Translations under genes and position numbers: made by a program
Source: Capra hircus
Lineage: Eukaryota > Chordata > Mammalia > Artiodactyla > Bovidae
Length of the DNA: 64,000 bases
Reading direction: 5' to 3'
Assembly: GCF_001704415.2 (NCBI RefSeq)
Contig: NC_030820.1
Coordinates: 46,482,036-46,546,035, forward strand
Shown here: in pieces, positions 35,062 to 46,241 of the stretch
How the letters are laid out: every line of letters begins with the position of its first letter
Numbering within the stretch: the first letter of the stretch is position 1
The notes under the pieces: generated by a model
What the model was told of the DNA's origin: nothing
What the model saw: only the letters and a program-made list of their open reading frames with translations
Databases searched by the model: none

Positions 35062-35500
35062 AATGGTTTTTCCAGTGGTCATGTATGGATGTGAGAGTTG
35101 GTTATAAAGAAAGCCGAGCACCGAAGAATTTATGCTTTTGAACTGTGGTGTTGGAGAAGACTCTTGAGAGTCCCTTGGACTGCAAGGAGATCCAACCAGT
35201 CCATTCTAAAGGAGATCAGTCCTGGGTATTCATTGGAAGAACTGATGTTGAAGCTGAAACTCCAGTACTTTGGCCACCTCATGCGAAGAGCTGACTCATT
35301 GGAAAAGATCCTGATGCTGGGAGGGATTGAGGGCAGGAGGAGAAGTGGAAGACAGAAGATGAAGTGGTTGGATGGCATCACCGACTCAATGGACATGGGT
35401 TTGAGTGGACTCCGGGAGTTGGTGATGGACAGGAAGGCCTGGCATGCTGCGGTTCAAGGGGTTGCAAATAGTAGGACATGACTGAACGACTGAACTGAAA
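35062..35500 (+). mobile_element. BovB LINE 3' end
   Basis: Plus-strand copy with 127 codons still open (35098-35481), covering the C-terminal region (WRRLLRVPWTARRSNQSI). Tail of TGAACGACTGAACTGAA. TGAAC-tail class. Confidence 0.95.
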
Positions 35501-35574
35501 AAGGAGGAAGTATGTGAATTTCGAGTATGGGATAATTATTTGTACTCACTGCATCATGTAGAGATCAATTTTCA

Positions 35575-35980
35575 GAAAGAAATATTAAACGAATGATACA
35601 TAAAATGTGGTCTATCCTTTAATGGAATATTATTCAGCCATAAAAGGGAATAAAAATGAATGAATCTTCAAAATATTATGTAAATGAAAGAAACCAGACA
35701 CAAAAGTCCACATAACTATATGATTCCATTTATATGAAATGTCCAGAATATGGGAATCCATAAAGGCAGAAAGTGTATTGATGATATCCAGGTGCTGTGG
35801 GAGGGAAGAATGGGGAGGGACTGTTAGTAGGCATGGGGTTTCTTTTCAAGGTGATGAAAATGTTCTGGAATTAGATAGTGTTGATGGTTGCATAGCTTCA
35901 CAAATATACTATAAATCACTGAACTATGTGTACACTTTGAAGGAATGAATTTTAGACTATGTGGACTATATCTCCAAGGA
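35575..35980 (+). mobile_element. Old L1 3' end
   Basis: GGAATATTATTCAGCCATAA, ATGATTCCATTTATATGAAAT and the 3' UTR text. Sister of the fragment at 1066. Confidence 0.8.
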
Positions 35981-36130
35981 AAAACAAAAACAGAAAGAAA
36001 TAGCTTCAGAAGTCCCAGGAAAATGCAATAAGCAGAGCACACCTCTGTCATCAGGGTCAGCTTCATGGGCATGTGGACTGTGCAGCCATCAGAAGGGCCC
36101 TATGCTTGATTCAATGCTCTGCTATCACTG

Positions 36131-36460
36131 CTTTGAAATTCTTTTTTTTTTAACTTGAGATATAAAAGTCTGTTATATTGTTTTCAGGAGTATAACACAA
36201 TGGTTTGATATTTGTATATATTGTAAAATGATCCCCACAATAAGTCTAGCTAGCATCCATCACCACACACAGCTACTCTTTTTTGGGGGGATGAGAATGT
36301 CTAAGATATTCACTCTTAGTGTTCATCCATAAAAATGAATTAAATCTGGCCATTTGAGATAACATGGATGGACCTTGAGGACATTATGCTAAGTGAAATA
36401 GGCAGAGAAAGACAAATACCTTATGATCTCACTTACATGTGGAATTAAAAAATAAAGAAC
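36131..36460 (+). mobile_element. L1 fragments
   Basis: 36160-36280 is an L1 3' UTR piece (ACACAATGGTTTGATATTTG), followed by an ORF2-end piece (ACATGGATGGACCTTGAGGA). Confidence 0.7.
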
Positions 36461-36462
36461 AA

Positions 36463-36762
36463 GGGACTTCCCTGATAGCCCATTGGTGTAGAATCCACCT
36501 GCCAATGCAGGAGACACGGGTTCAATCCCTGGTCCAGGAAGATCCCACATGTCAAGAGACAACTAAGCTCATGTCCACAACTACTGAGCCCGCGTGTTGC
36601 AACAAGAGAAGTCACCACAATGAGAAGCCTGTGCACAGAAACGAAGAGTAGCCCCACTTGCTGCAACAGAGAAAGCCCATGTGCAGCAATGAAGACTCAG
36701 CAGAGCCAAAGGTAAGTAACATTTAAAAACGTTAAACATATTAAAAAAAATAAAAGACAAGC
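36463..36762 (+). mobile_element. ART2A-like tRNA SINE
   Basis: Full length, GGGACTTCCCTGATAGCCCA to a long A-rich tail. Confidence 0.92.
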
Positions 36763-37010
36763 TCATCGACCAGAGAACAGATTGGTCGTTATCAGAGGAA
36801 GGGGGAATGGTGTGAAATGTGTGAAGGGGATCAAAAGGTACAAACTTCCAGTTATAAGAGATGGTATGGGGAGGGAGGTGGGAGGGGGTTCAGGATTGGG
36901 AACACGTGTACACCCGTGGTGGATTCATGTTGATGTATGGCAAAACCAATACAGTATTGTCAAGTAAAATTAAAAAAATAATAAATAAATAAATAAACCA
37001 TGAGGGGAAT
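36763..37010 (+). mobile_element. L1 remnant plus young ruminant L1 tail
   Basis: 36770-36860 resumes the older L1 (CAGAGAACAGATTGGTCGTT). 36863-37000 is the same young L1 3' tail type as at 16722, ending in AATA repeats. Confidence 0.8.
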
Positions 37011-37017
37011 TTCATTC

Positions 37018-37384
37018 TTCAGTTCAGTTCAGTTCAGTCGCTCAGTCGTGTCCGACTCTGCGACCCCATGAATCGCAGCACACCAGGCCTCCCTGTCCAT
37101 CACCAGCTCCCGGAGTTCACTCAGACTCACGTCCACCGAGTCAGTGATGCCATCCAGCCATCTCATTCTCTGTCATCCCCTTCTCCTCCTGCCCCCAATC
37201 CCTCCCAGCATCAGAGTCTTTTCCAATGAGTCAACTCTTCGCATGAGGTGGCCAAAGTACTGGAGTTTCAGCTTTAGCATCATTCCTTCCAAAGATATCC
37301 CAGGGTTGATCTTCTTCAGAATGGACTGGTTGTATCTCCTTGCAGTCCAAGGGACTCTCAAGAGTCTTCTCCAACACCACAGTT
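37018..37384 (-). mobile_element. BovB LINE 3' end, left part (split by L1)
   Basis: (TTCAG)n tail at 37018-37037, TGAAC class, clean alignment to sister copies up to CACAGTT at 37378-37384, where the L1 starts. Confidence 0.95.
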
Positions 37385-37713
37385 TATTTATTTTTTTTTT
37401 TTTTTTTTTAATTTTTTTTGTTTTTTTTTTTTTTTTTTTTTTTTAATTTTAAAATCTTAATTCTTACATGCGTTCCAACATGAACCCCTCCACCCCTCCC
37501 ACACATCTCTCTTCATCCCATGCACCAAGCATGCTGCACCTACGACAGACATGGACTGCGATTCAATTCTTACATGACAGTATACATGTTAGAATCCCAT
37601 TCCCAATCATCCCACCCTCCCCTCCCTCTGAGTCCAAAAGTCCGTTATACACTTGTCTTTTTCCTGTCTTGCATACAGGGTCGTCATTGCATCTTCCTAA
37701 TTCCATATATGCA
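37385..37713 (-). mobile_element. Young L1 3' fragment inside BovB
   Basis: T-rich tract 37386-37444 (the A-tail) followed by reversed ruminant L1 3' UTR (TTACATGCGTTCCAACATGA, TGAGTCCAAAAGTCCGTTAT). CACAGTT is present on both sides (37378-37384, 37714-37720). It shows many one-base losses relative to the family. Confidence 0.9.
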
Positions 37714-37720
37714 CACAGTT

Positions 37721-37886
37721 AAAAGCATCAATTCTCGGCTAGCTTCTTCACAGTCCAACTCTCACATCCATACATGACTACTGGAAAAACATAGCTTCAC
37801 TAGATGGACCTTAGTCGCAAGTAATGTCTCTGCTTTTGAATATGCTATCTAGGTTGATCATAACTTCTTCCAAGGAGCAACTTTCA
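37721..37886 (-). mobile_element. BovB LINE, right part, indel-rich
   Basis: Resumes the BovB after the L1. Compared with the sister stretch 3482-3648 it lacks single bases or short runs at about eight places and has no extra bases. Confidence 0.9.
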
Positions 37887-37990
37887 AATGTACAATACAG
37901 TATTATTAGCTATAGTCACTATGCATTCCTAGTCATATCACATTCCTAGGGCTTATTTTATAATTGGAAGTTTGTACATTAGAAAATTTC
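37887..37990 (+). mobile_element. L1 3' UTR fragment
   Basis: TGTACAATACAGTATTATTAG and ATAATTGGAAGTTTGTAC match L1 3' UTR text. Confidence 0.65.
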
Positions 37991-38705
37991 AATAATTTTT
38001 AACAAGGGCCCATATCATCATTTTACACTGGGCCCTGGCAAAGTAAGTGGCTGGTCCTCTGTGTCGAGAAGGTTTCATCTTCAAGGGGCTAAGGCTGGTG
38101 CCTGCCTTCAGATGGGGCTGGGGAGAGGGAAACACATGTAGAAAGTGCAGGACTACTTTTCCTTCCTCAGTTTGGGCCTGAAAACTTGGATGCCTGGACC
38201 CTGGCTCCAAGGGCTACCTTTCCATCCCCAGGGAAGCCTGAGGATAAGACTAAAGATCCGGAGGAGCTACCTGGGCCCTGGGCAGCCCAGAGGGCACAGC
38301 TGGGATCTGATGGGTACAGGAAAGAGGTTGAATGGGAGGCAGAGAAGGGGCTCTAGTGAAGGGGGAGGGCCAGGACAGTGGTGGGGAGTCATCCTCAAAC
38401 CTGGGGCTCCCATTGCAGAGCATCCTGCTTCCCTCAGGGACCCACCAGATGAGCCCCAAGCCCCTCCAACTCCAGATTCTATAAGGATGAAAATACTGAA
38501 GGACCAAGATTGAGGCATTGATTGATTTCTTCTAGAGAGTTAAAAGCTAGCAACCCAACACTGAGGAGGCTACCCAAGGAGAGGGCCTGTAAGGCTTCAA
38601 GCAGTTCCTCTGCAATTAGTGTCTCCTTGCTGGGTGGTGCTATTGATGCTGATGAGGGTAAAGCCCTGGAATGGAGAAGAAGGGAAAGTCCCAAAAGAAC
38701 CCTTG
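37991..38705. other. GC-rich unique sequence
   Basis: Relatively GC-rich, with a plus-strand frame at 38145-38513 (122 codons, Pro/Gly/Arg-rich). It has no recognised similarity, so no gene is called. Confidence 0.45.
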
Positions 38706-38838
38706 ACTGGAAATTCCCTGGCAGTCCAGTGGTTAGCACTCCATGCTTTCACTGCCAAGGGCCAGGGTTCAATCCCTGTTTGGTGTACTAAGATCTCAAG
38801 AGGTGAGGCAACAAACAAACAAACAAACAAAAAAACCC
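38706..38838 (+). mobile_element. CHR-type tRNA SINE
   Basis: ATTCCCTGGCAGTCCAGTGG, GGTTCAATCCCTG box B, then an (ACAA)n tail at 38811-38830. Confidence 0.88.
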
Positions 38839-39028
38839 CTAGATGTCTGCTGTTTCTCCAGGGAAAGCACAGGCCCTGGGGCACGTGGCTACTGCCTTCT
38901 CCACTTGAAAGCTTAAGGAGTAGATATATGGAAAACTGATTTTGTTTGTTTATTGTAGGTCTTAATTAAATTACACAATTTCTCTTGTAGCCACCCATCC
39001 TATTATGCATTTTAATTGCTTCTACTCG

Positions 39029-39212
39029 ATTGGAGGCAGGAGGAGAAGGGGACAACAGAGGATGAGATGGCTGGATGGCATCACCGACTTGATGGACATG
39101 AGTTTGAGTGAACTCTGAGAGTTGGTAATGGACAGGGAGGCCTGGCATGCTGTGATTCATGGGGTTGCAAAGAGTGAGACATGACTAAGTGACTGAACTG
39201 AACTGAACTGAA
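39029..39212 (+). mobile_element. BovB LINE 3' end, short
   Basis: Last 184 bp of BovB with tail (TGAAC)n at 39191-39210. TGAAC class. Confidence 0.95.
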
Positions 39213-39279
39213 TCCATGACAATTTGAATAAAAAGCTTTAACATGTAAAATGAAGACATACAAATCAAATTATGATTAG

Positions 39280-39425
39280 TATGCACCAAGCGCTGTTCCT
39301 GTGGCTTGTTTAACCCTCACAGCCATATCAGACAGGCTCTATAATTATCCCCATTTTACAGAAGGGGAGACTGAAGCTTAGGGATTAGGCATGACTGGTA
39401 GTGAGCAAGGGACCTACTTCATCAG
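39280..39425 (+). mobile_element. MIR SINE
   Basis: TATCCCCATTTTACAGAAGG and the flanking MIR core. Confidence 0.85.
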
Positions 39426-39472
39426 TCTAGGTTCAAAGGTCATACCTTAACCTCCATTTCTCTTTGCTTCCT

Positions 39473-39637
39473 TCCTTTATTTATTTGGCTGCTCTGGGTC
39501 TGAACTGCAGCACACGGGACCTTTAGTTTGAGTATGCTCTTCGTTGTGGCATGCAGGATCCCTGAACAGGCATCAAACCTGGGCCCCCTGCATTGGGAGC
39601 ATGGAATCTTTGTCACTGGACCACCAGGGAAGTCTCC
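39473..39637 (-). mobile_element. CHR-type tRNA SINE
   Basis: TTTATTTGGCTGCTCTGGGT to CTGGACCACCAGGGAAG. Confidence 0.85.
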
Positions 39638-39663
39638 CTGCTGCCTCCTTTTAATAAATTTTA

Positions 39664-39860
39664 GGGGCTTCCCGGGCTTCCCAGTGGTTAAGAATCTACC
39701 TTGCAATGCGAGTGACATCAGCTCCATCCCTGGCCCAGGAAGATCCCACATGCCATGGGGCAACTAAGTCTGTTGGTCACAACTACTGAAGTCTGTACAC
39801 CTAGAGCTCATGGTCCGGAACAAGAGAAGCCACTGTAACGAGAAGCCTGAGCACCACAAC
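39664..39860 (+). mobile_element. ART2A-like SINE, left part (split by LTR)
   Basis: GGGCTTCCCAGTGGTTAAGA through GAGCACCACAAC. The SINE body resumes at about 40561 with AACTAGAGAAAAGCCCG and ends AAAATAAATAAAATAAAT. Confidence 0.92.
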
Positions 39861-40118
39861 TGTTGGGGTCCTTTAATGGACTGGAACCTGATGGTCCGGA
39901 GTCGACCGATAAGAAAGTAAAGGAGAGAGAAAGAGGCCGATGTTCCTTGGTTTATGCAGAAAGCCAATAAAGCCCCTGCACGGGGCTTGCTCTGTTCACG
40001 AAGGCTTCAGGCGCCCTCTCTATGGGGTGAAGGTGCAGAGTGCCTTCTCGAGAGGGTCTTAGAAGCCCGGGCAGGAAAGTGAACTCAGAGAGCCTCTGTG
40101 CTCCAGGGGATCAGCCTG

Positions 40119-40161
<43 letters not shown>

Positions 40162-40558
40162 AAGCAAGACAAGGGGACCAAAGCTCTGATGGAGCAAAGG
40201 TGTTTTAATCAACATGGTGTGAGCATATATACTGTAGTTATTCTCAGCAAAGATAAAGATTAAAATTCCAGACTTACAAAACATAGGCGATCCATATTAA
40301 AGAGAGAGAGAGTTGTAAATAATCACTTTTATCATATGGCTCACAAGAAGGAAGAGGGTACTTATCACCGTATAGAAAAACTAACGAAGGAAATGCCTGG
40401 ATTCCTCAGCCCCCTGGGAGAGGTTTGCCTCTCCTCTTAATTCCTGAATATTTGGAATTAATAAGGAGCAGAGAATTCCTGACAGATCCAAAACAGCACA
40501 CAGGAAGCCTCCTGTTAAATGCTTCCTGACACAGAACTAGAGAGCAGTCCCCACTCTC
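39861..40558 (-). mobile_element. Solo LTR, class II (betaretrovirus-like) endogenous retrovirus
   Basis: On the minus strand it starts near TGGGGACTGC (40553), has the bovid ERV2-type R region (TTAAAACACCTTTGCTCCAT) near 40185-40210 and ends CCCCAACA at 39868-39861. An AG dinucleotide tract lies at 40123-40156. It is inserted in a SINE, which fixes its position, but the flanking duplication is not clean. No retroviral genes are present. Confidence 0.8.
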
Positions 40559-40640
40559 TGAAACTAGAGAAAAGCCCGTATACAGCAATGACGACACAGC
40601 ACAGCCAAAAATAAATAAAATAAATTTTCACATTAAAAAA
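40559..40640 (+). mobile_element. ART2A-like SINE, right part
   Basis: ACTAGAGAAAAGCCCGTATA to the AAATAAATAAAAT tail; completes the SINE that starts at 39664. Confidence 0.9.
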
Positions 40641-41429
40641 TTTTTCATCCACAAGGCTGGAGAATCATCTCTTGCTGCTGGAGTCTTCAAGTGAAGGTCA
40701 TGGCCCTGGCCACGGGCAGGAGACTCCACTTGACGCCGCACTACACAGTCTCCACCCGAAGCAGAACCAGCTGCAGACGGCATTGCTCGTCCCAGGTGCC
40801 CTGTCAAGAGGCTTGGAAAGCCTGGTGTCAACAATCTTGTGTTCAGCTTATAGGTCATAGAACCAAACCCTGTAACCACTCCCTGCTTGGTCCCCTGGCT
40901 TCCTCTCTATTTCCATTTATCAAATCCTCTCAGGGAAGAGAACAATGTTCAAGGCACATTCTTCCCCTAATTTAGGCATTTCCAGTTCACATGAGTCCTC
41001 GACCAGGCTTGGCTGAGAGGTAGATTGGGCTCTTTTACTGAGAAGGGCTTGCAGTTACTTTGAAGGAGTTTCCTGCCTCATCGGGGCATCTTCTTAAGAT
41101 ACTGAATGAACTGATGGGGCTGGAGCTGCTGGGAGTCCAGGAGGATCAGCTCAACCAGATTTGCATCCAACACGTCTCCCTCTACCCACTACAGAATGGC
41201 TAATTAATCCTGAAAACCCTGCACACTTTACCAGTCTTCAAAGACCAGGTGTCAGCTCTAGTCTTAGGTATAGACCTAAGAAGACAAAGAGCTTTTCACC
41301 ACAGGGGGACATTGCTTACATCTGAATGAGGGATCTCTGAAAGACTTGCAAAGGCAAAGTCTAACACCATTTTCCTGGGATCCTCCCCTGGAGTGTAGCC
41401 AAAATAGAGATTGTGCCAAACCCCAGATC
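40641..41429. other. Unique intergenic sequence
   Basis: No repeat recognised. The plus and minus frames at 40628-40975 overlap each other and have no recognisable product. Confidence 0.5.
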
Positions 41430-41615
41430 GCTGTGCTCCTCTTACCAGCTATGTGTGCCCTTGAACAAGTCACTGACCCTCATGGTATCTCTGTTTCATT
41501 TGTAAAGTGGAGATAAAGACCTACCTCATAGGTTGGTGTAAGATGTCAACAGCTTAGGGAAGTATATAGAAAATAGTAAATGCTTGACAAACAGTTACTA
41601 CACTGCTTCTATTAC
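41430..41615 (+). mobile_element. MIR SINE
   Basis: CCTTGAACAAGTCACTGACC, then CATTTGTAAAGTGGAGATAA and GTAAATGCTTGACAAACAG. Confidence 0.85.
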
Positions 41616-41789
41616 TTCTACACTCTTACTCAAATGCCATGGACATACCCATCATCTATCTTCTTTTTTTTCCCTCTGGATTTCCAGGAATAGTTTTCTA
41701 GGGGTGGGGAATTAGTCGCTGATGATAGTTCTCCATCATACCCCAAACCAGAAGGCTTGGTCCTATGAAATCTATTCTAAAATGCAGTA

Positions 41790-42362
41790 TTAACCCACTC
41801 ATTTCTCAGTACTGCCAATGTCACCACCTGGCCCAGGCTCTGCCGTTATCTCACCTGGATATCTTCAACAGTCTCCCAACTGGCATTCTTGCTTCTATTT
41901 GCAAAAAGACAAAGATGGACAATTGAAACCATAAAAGCAATTCTCTCTCCTCTCCTCTCATCTCCTCCCCTCCTTCCTCTTTTCCCTTCCTCTTTTCTTC
42001 TTCTTCTCTCTCCCTCTCCTCCTTAAAACCTTTTCAAATCTTCCCACTGTACTGAAAATAACATTCAAACACTTTATACTGGCCTGCAAAGCTCTGTACC
42101 TCTCTCTAGCTTCATCTGCCCCCTTTCCTGGAACAACTCTGCTTCAGCCACCCAGGTCTTCTGCTAAAACACAAGTTATTTCCAGCCTCAGGAACCTTGT
42201 TTCCTCATACTCCTCTCTCATTATCATGTGGGGAGCTTCTTCCTAACCTTCAGGTCTCAGCCTAAGTATTAGCTCCATTCCATAATTTTCCATACCATCC
42301 TGCCTCAGCATGTTCCTTCGGGTGCTTCTTTATCTCAGCTTCTTTTCCCCTTCAGAGCACCT
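41790..42362 (-). mobile_element. L2 fragment with pyrimidine tract
   Basis: Reversed L2 3' text: CTCCCAACTGGCATTCTTGC, CCTAACCTTCAGGTCTCAGC. A C/T-rich tract (41941-42024) interrupts it. Confidence 0.7.
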
Positions 42363-42660
42363 GTATCAGTCAGCTATTGCTGTGTAACAAACTATCTCAA
42401 AACTCCATGGCTTAAAATCACAATCTTATATTATCACTCACATCTGCAAGTTGGCTGGGCTCAGCTGGGCACAGCTGTGTTCCTCAGGGCAGAGCTATGG
42501 GTTGCTTGGGGGAGCATCTCAGCTCCATATGTCTCTCATCATCCTGCTAGAACCAGACACGAATGTTTTTCTCACAGCAATGGCGGAGGAGCAATAGAGT
42601 AAGCAGAAATGTATAAGATCTCCTGAGACTTATGCTCAAAATTGACATACCATCTCTTTT
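42363..42660 (+). mobile_element. Mammal-wide interspersed repeat
   Basis: GTATCAGTCAGCTATTGCTG and CCATGGCTTAAAATCACAAT match a common ancient repeat. Family name not certain. Confidence 0.55.
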
Positions 42661-42844
42661 GTCAGAAAACAGAGATTTAGAATACTATCCTGTGAACTGA
42701 GAAGGAACTTTGAGACAGCAAAACAAAGCAGGCAAATTCATAAAATGAAATTATGAAGTTTATTTTTGGTAACTTACCTACAGGCAGGATTGGGCAGATG
42801 ATCCAGAGGCATTTGCTGCTGCACGCCAATACGCCAAAAAGGGT

Positions 42845-44748
42845 ATGTTGCTGTTCAGTTGCTAAGTTGTCTGACTGTTTGTGACCCCATGGACTGCAGC
42901 ACACAGGGCTTCCCTGTCCTTCACTGTCTCCTGGAGTTTACTCAAATTCATGTCCACTGAATCAATAATGCTATATAACCATCTCATCTTCTGCTGCCCT
43001 CTTCTCCTTTTGCCTTCAGTCTTTCCCAGCATCAGGATCTTTTCCAATGAGTTGACTCTTTGAGTCAGGTGGCCGAAGTATTGGACCTTCAGCTTCAGAA
43101 TCAGTCCTTCCAGTGAATATTCAGAGTTGATTTCCTTTAGATGGACTGGTTTGATCTCCTTGCTGTCCAGGGGACTCTCAAAAGTCTTCTCTAGCACCCA
43201 ATTCAAAAGCATCAATTCTTCAGTGCTCAATCTTCTTTATGGTCAAACTCTCACATCCATACATGAATACTGGAAAAACCATAGCTTTAACTATCAGACC
43301 TTTGATGGCAATTGATGTCTCTGCTTTTTAATATGCTGTCTAGGTTTATCATAGCTTTCCTTCAGCAATCGTCTTTTAATTTCATGCCTGCAGTTGCCAT
43401 CTGCAGTGATTTTGGAACCCAAGAAAATAAAGTCTGTCACTATTTCCACCTTTTCACCTACTATTTGTCATGAAGTGATGGGACCAGATGCCATGGCCTT
43501 AGTTTTTTGAAACCTGAGTTTCAAGCCAGCTTTTTCACACTCTTCTTTCACCCTCATCACTTTCTGCCATTAGAGTGGTATCATCTGCATATCTGAGGTT
43601 ATTGATATTTCTCTCAGTAACCTTGATTCCAGCTTGTAATTCATCCAGTCCAGCATTTCACATGATGTACTCTGCATAGAAGTTAAATAAACAGGGTGAC
43701 AATATACAGCCTTGTGGTACTCTTTTCCCGATTTTGAACTAGTCCGTTGTTCTGTGTCTGGTTCTAACTGTTGCTTCTCGACCTGCATTCAGGTTTCTCA
43801 GAAGACAGGTAAGTGGTCTGGTACTCCCATCTCTTTAAGAATTTTCCACAGTTTGTTGTGATCCACAGAGTCAAAGGTTTTAGTGTAGTCAGTGAAACAG
43901 AAGAAGATGTCTTTCTGGATTTCCCTTGCTTTCTCTAAGATCCAATGAACATTGGCAATTTGACCTCTGGTTCCTCTACCTTTTCTAAATCCTGCTTGTA
44001 TATCTGAAAGTTCTCAGTTCAGGTACTGCTGAAGCCTAGTTTAAAGGATTTTGAGCATAATCTTGTTAGCATGTGAAAAGAGCGCAATTGTACGGTAGTG
44101 TGAACATGACAAAATGGCATTGCCCTTCTTTGGAACTGGAATGAAAACTGACTGTCCTCTGGCAACTGCTGAGCTTTCCAAATTTGCTGGCATTTGAATG
44201 CAGCATTTTAACAGCATCATATTTTAGGATGAAATAGCTCAGCTGGAATCCCATCACCTCCACTAGCTTTGTTCATAGTAATGCTTCCTCAGGCCCACTT
44301 TACTTCACATTCCAGGATGTCTTGCTCTCGGTAAATGACCACACCATCATGGTTTCCAGGCTTTTTCTGTATAGTTCTGTATATTCTTGCCACCTCTTCT
44401 TAATCTCTTCTGCTTCTGTTAATTCCTTATCACTTCTGTCTTTTATTGTGCCCATCCTTACACAAAATATTCCCTTTTTATCTCCAATTTTCCTGAAGAG
44501 ATCTCTAGTCTTTCCCATTCTATTGTTTTCCTCTATTTCTTTGCACTGTTCATTGAAGAAGGTTTCTTATCTCTTCTATTCTCTGGAACTCTGCATTCAG
44601 TTGGGCATACCTTTCCCTGTCTCCCTTGCTTTTTGCATGTCTTCTTTCCTCAGGTATTTGTAAAGCCTCCTCAGACAACCACTTTATCTTGAATTTCTTT
44701 TTCATTGGGATGGTTTTGGTCACTGACTCCTGTACAATGTTACAAACT
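42845..44748 (-). mobile_element. BovB LINE, 3' portion of a twin-primed full-length copy
   Basis: AAC-class tail at left (TGTTGCTGTTCAG). The minus strand then runs through the C-terminal region, the RT (43800-43570) and the linker up to the motif GTTTGTAACATTGTACAGG, whose complement ends at 44748. There the sequence switches strand into the BovB 5' end. Confidence 0.93.
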
Positions 44749-45986
44749 GCTTCGTGAATCACAGCCTTGTCATGGTGAAGGGGCTTGCATAACTCAATTA
44801 AGTTATGAATGCTGTGTAGGGCTACCCAAGACAGATGGGTCATAGTGGAGAATTCTAATATAACATGGTCCATGGGAGGAGGGAATGGCAAACCACTCCA
44901 GTATTCTTGCTGGGAGAACCCCATGAACGGTATGAAAGGCAAAAAGATATGACACAGGAAGATGAGCCCCCCAAGTCAAGTGTCCAATATGCTTACTGGG
45001 GAGGACCAGAGGGCAATTACTAATAACTTCAGAAAGAATGACGTAGCTGGGCTGAAGCGGAAATGATGCTCAGTTGTGGATGTGTCTGGTGGTGAAAGTA
45101 AAGTCTGATGCTGTAAAGAACAATATTGCATTGGAACCTGGAATGTCAGGTCCATGAATCAAGGTTTTGGACTTGGTCAAGCAGGAAATGGCAAGAGTGA
45201 AAATAGGTATCTTAGGAATCAGTGAAGTAAAATGGACTGGAATGGGCGAATATAATTCAGATGGCCATTATATCTACTACTGTGGGTAAGAATCCCTTAG
45301 AATAAATGGAGTAGCCTTCATAGTCAACAAAAGAGTCCAAAATGCAATACCTAGGTGCAATCTCAAAAACAACAAAATGATCTCTGTTATTCCCAAGGCA
45401 AACCATTCAGCATTCAAGTCTATGCCCCAACCACTAATGCTGAAGAAGCTGAAGTTACCAGTTCTGTGAAGACTTACAAGACCTTCTAGAACTAACACCC
45501 CAAAAAGATGTCCTTTCCATCATAGGGGATTGGAATGCAAAAGTAAAAAGTCAAGAGATACCTGGAATAACAGGCAAGTTTGGCCTTGGAGTACAAAATG
45601 AAGCAGGGCAAAGGCTAACAGAGTTTTGTTAAGAGAACACACTGGTCATAGCAAACACCCTTTGCCAACAACACAAGAGAAACTCTACACATGGACATCA
45701 CAAATGGTCAATACCGAAATCAGACTGATGATAATTTTTGCAGCTGAAGATGGAGAAGCTCTATATAGCCAGCATAAAGAAGAGAGGGAGCTGACTGTAG
45801 CTCAGATCATGAGCTCCTTATTGCAAAGTGTTAGTCACTCAGTAGTGTCTGACTCTTTGCGACCCCATGGTCTGTCCATGGAATCCTTCAGGCAAAAATA
45901 CTGGAGTAGGTTGCCATTTCCTCCTCCAGGGGATCTTCCCCACCCAGGGTTTGAACTCGCATCTCCTGAGGCTCCTGAGTTGCAGT

Positions 45987-46018
<32 letters not shown>

Positions 46019-46241
46019 CTACTGAGCCACCCGGGAAGCCCTTACTGCAAAATACAGGCTTAAATTAAAGAAAGTAGGGAAAACCACTTGGCCATTCAGG
46101 TACGATCTAAATCAAATCCCTTATGATTATACAGTGGAGGTGACGAAAAGATTCAATGAATTAGATCTAGTAGTCAGAGTGCCTAAAGAACTATGCGAAC
46201 TATGGAGGTTTGTAACATTATACAGGAAACATTGACCAAAA
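44749..46241 (+). mobile_element. BovB LINE, inverted 5' portion (leader and endonuclease)
   Basis: Plus-strand BovB from the 5' leader (GTCATGGTGAAGGGGCTTGC) through the endonuclease start (about 45130, reading ALEPGMSGP-like broken frame; DNA ATTGGAACCTGGAATGTCAG) to GTTTGTAACATTATACAGG near 46209. The Bov-tA at 45828-46039 interrupts it. Frames are broken. It is the inverted half of the copy at 42845. Confidence 0.93.
45828..46039 (-). mobile_element. Bov-tA SINE with internal T27 expansion
   Basis: Inserted in the inverted BovB arm. Flanks CCTTATTGCAAA (45816-45827) and CCTTACTGCAAA (46040-46051) form a 12-bp duplication with one mismatch. A T27 run (45991-46017) lies inside the tRNA-derived head, not at the tail. 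Confidence 0.94.

Noticed and set aside
38145..38513. 122-codon Pro/Gly-rich frame
   Set aside because: Sits in a GC-rich stretch that favours long frames on both strands; no recognised domain and no splice support.
40123..40156. Regular repeats as a possible CRISPR-like or satellite array
   Set aside because: A simple AG dinucleotide run inside an LTR; no spaced repeats anywhere in the window.
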